DNA of 64,000 bases, from NCBI GenBank assembly GCA_030603805.1, contig JAUVXD010000001.1, positions 41,518 through 105,517 on the forward strand. The letters are read 5' to 3'. The translations under genes were made by a program, and so were the position numbers. The notes beneath the pieces are model-generated. The model was not told the DNA's origin and did no database searches. It saw only the letters and a list, made by a program, of their open reading frames with translations. This stretch comes from Acholeplasmataceae bacterium (GTDB lineage Bacteria; Bacillota_I; Bacilli_A; Acholeplasmatales; Acholeplasmataceae). Shown here piece after piece: positions 63,153-64,000 of this stretch (positions are counted from its first letter, which is position 1; every line of letters begins with the position of its first letter).

Positions 63153-64000
63153 ATCGTTAAATAGACTGAGTTGTTCCATACCAAACTTTTTGTTTCCTGA
63201 AACAATACGTTGCCATTTCGAACTTCTACCTTTACCAAGGGGTCTAATTTTATCTTCATCCTTAAGACGTTTTAACGTCCGATCGATGGTTGCATCACTG
63301 ACATTTGGATGTCTTTTGCGTAAGTCTTCCTTAGAAAAAACCTCATCTAGTTTTAAAATACTATTTTCAATATTATTAGACTTATTGAGTTCTTTTTCAA
63401 AAACATATTCGTGTGCCATATCATCGACTTCTTCATAGGCTTTAATCAAGATATTGAGTAATATTCTAGATATCATATCGGTTTGTGCAAAGCCTGAACT
63501 CCAGTAATAATTGGCAGTAATAATACCAGATTTCCAAGCCTCTTTTTCTTTTAAGAAAAACTTAAAGAAGGAGACATATTTAAAGACTGAAAAATCTTTA
63601 GCAACTAATGCATAAAGTAAGATCAATCCAATTAAGTCATTATGCTTCGATAAAATATTCATATTTAAAAAATCGATATAAAAATTTGATATGAGCTGCG
63701 TGAGTTCATGTTTTTTTGTTTTGACATGTTTTTCAAACAAAAGCATTAATTTTTCTAAATCATCTTTGGTCGAATGCTTCTTTATTTTTAAAACACCTTC
63801 TTCAGGCTTGTCATAGGTATTAAAATTAATCGCATCCGTATTTTTTCCAATCAGTTTGACTAGATTACCTACTTCGTTGACTAAAAGTTCGAAGTTTTCA
63901 GGGTGTTTATGAAGTTGATTGAGTGCAGTTTTTAAATTGAGCAAAAGATGCTCATCTTTGGTGCGTGCAGACATCGGCTTTTTAGCGAACAATCTAATTC
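63150..64000 (-). CDS. Hypothetical protein with C-terminal winged-helix-like region (probably partial)
   Basis: I do not recognise the family. The frame is open to the right window edge. Internal starts at TTG 63992 and ATG 63974 lack a clear ribosome site, so the true start probably lies outside. The visible ~280 residues are soluble and largely helical. About residues 210-262 (ILKLDEVFSKEDLRKRHPNVSDATIDRTLKRLKDED) read as a winged helix-turn-helix followed by a basic wing GKGRSSKWQRI. That C-terminal arrangement is found in some Fic-family proteins, but no HPFxxGNGR motif is seen here. A DNA-binding or regulatory role is only a guess. Confidence 0.55.
   Translation of the reverse strand, partial: IRLFAKKPMSARTKDEHLLLNLKTALNQLHKHPENFELLVNEVGNLVKLIGKNTDAINFNTYDKPEEGVLKIKKHSTKDDLEKLMLLFEKHVKTKKHELTQLISNFYIDFLNMNILSKHNDLIGLILLYALVAKDFSVFKYVSFFKFFLKEKEAWKSGIITANYYWSSGFAQTDMISRILLNILIKAYEEVDDMAHEYVFEKELNKSNNIENSILKLDEVFSKEDLRKRHPNVSDATIDRTLKRLKDEDKIRPLGKGRSSKWQRIVSGNKKFGMEQLSLFND

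Overview
The window reads as a chromosomal segment of a low-GC Gram-positive-type bacterium, most likely Acholeplasma or a close relative within the Mollicutes. TGG is the Trp codon and TGA is used freely as a stop (thyA and dfrA, for example), so this is the standard code and not the Mycoplasma/Spiroplasma code. Regulation is Firmicutes-like: a TPP riboswitch, a T-box, two Mn-type (yybP-ykoY) riboswitches, strong Shine-Dalgarno sites and many compact bidirectional terminators. No cell-wall biosynthesis gene appears, but 64 kb cannot prove absence. The taxonomic call is inference.

Positions 1-31300 are mostly housekeeping. The order is thyA(end)-dfrA-plsC, a nucleoside phosphorylase with an AlkP-family enzyme, a leftward SPFH/NfeD membrane cluster, the TPP riboswitch with thiT, recU, RNase J, rarA, and apt-rsh-dtd. 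Then comes a T-box operon (GNAT-hisS-aspS-msrA-comEB-PDZ/S16 protease-small membrane protein-lspA-rluD). rnhC, mutS2, trx, truB-ribF, a DarA-like c-di-AMP receptor, rpsO, pnp and the RNase P RNA gene follow. DNA precursor supply, RNA decay, alarmone signalling, tRNA charging and lipoprotein processing are all represented.

Positions 31300-38040 form a cation-handling module. Two paralogous CaCA exchangers, each behind a yybP-ykoY riboswitch with its own terminator, flank two paralogous CNNM/CorC-type CBS proteins, which are expressed behind an unassigned structured leader. Next to it is a lipoprotein with an FMN-attachment-like motif. Positions 38200-45050 hold lepA, hemW-xer-deoB, and a leftward ansA-Pr6Pr pair. 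A gene-poor, very AT-rich gap of about 1.4 kb follows, then a membrane PAS-GGDEF-EAL protein.

Positions 48897-61942 are the most accessory-looking part. A leftward array encodes a thiolase, a SDR reductase, a KAS-III-like enzyme, a CoA-transferase, an alpha/beta hydrolase and a complete branched-chain-type ABC transporter (LivHMGF plus a lipoprotein binding protein), then another hydrolase. It diverges from a TetR-family regulator. The intergenic region carries three copies of a TGAATA-N2-TATTCA palindrome placed on two candidate promoters, and two hairpins whose loops are perfectly complementary over 8 nt. The LivG ATPase carries an unusual N-terminal extension of about 265 residues that is rich in charged residues. 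I read this array as a regulated uptake and acyl-CoA unit for a small organic or short-chain acid; the substrate is unknown. The window ends with a DUF2892 protein, a divergent EF-Ts-like protein away from rpsB, and a winged-helix protein cut by the window edge.
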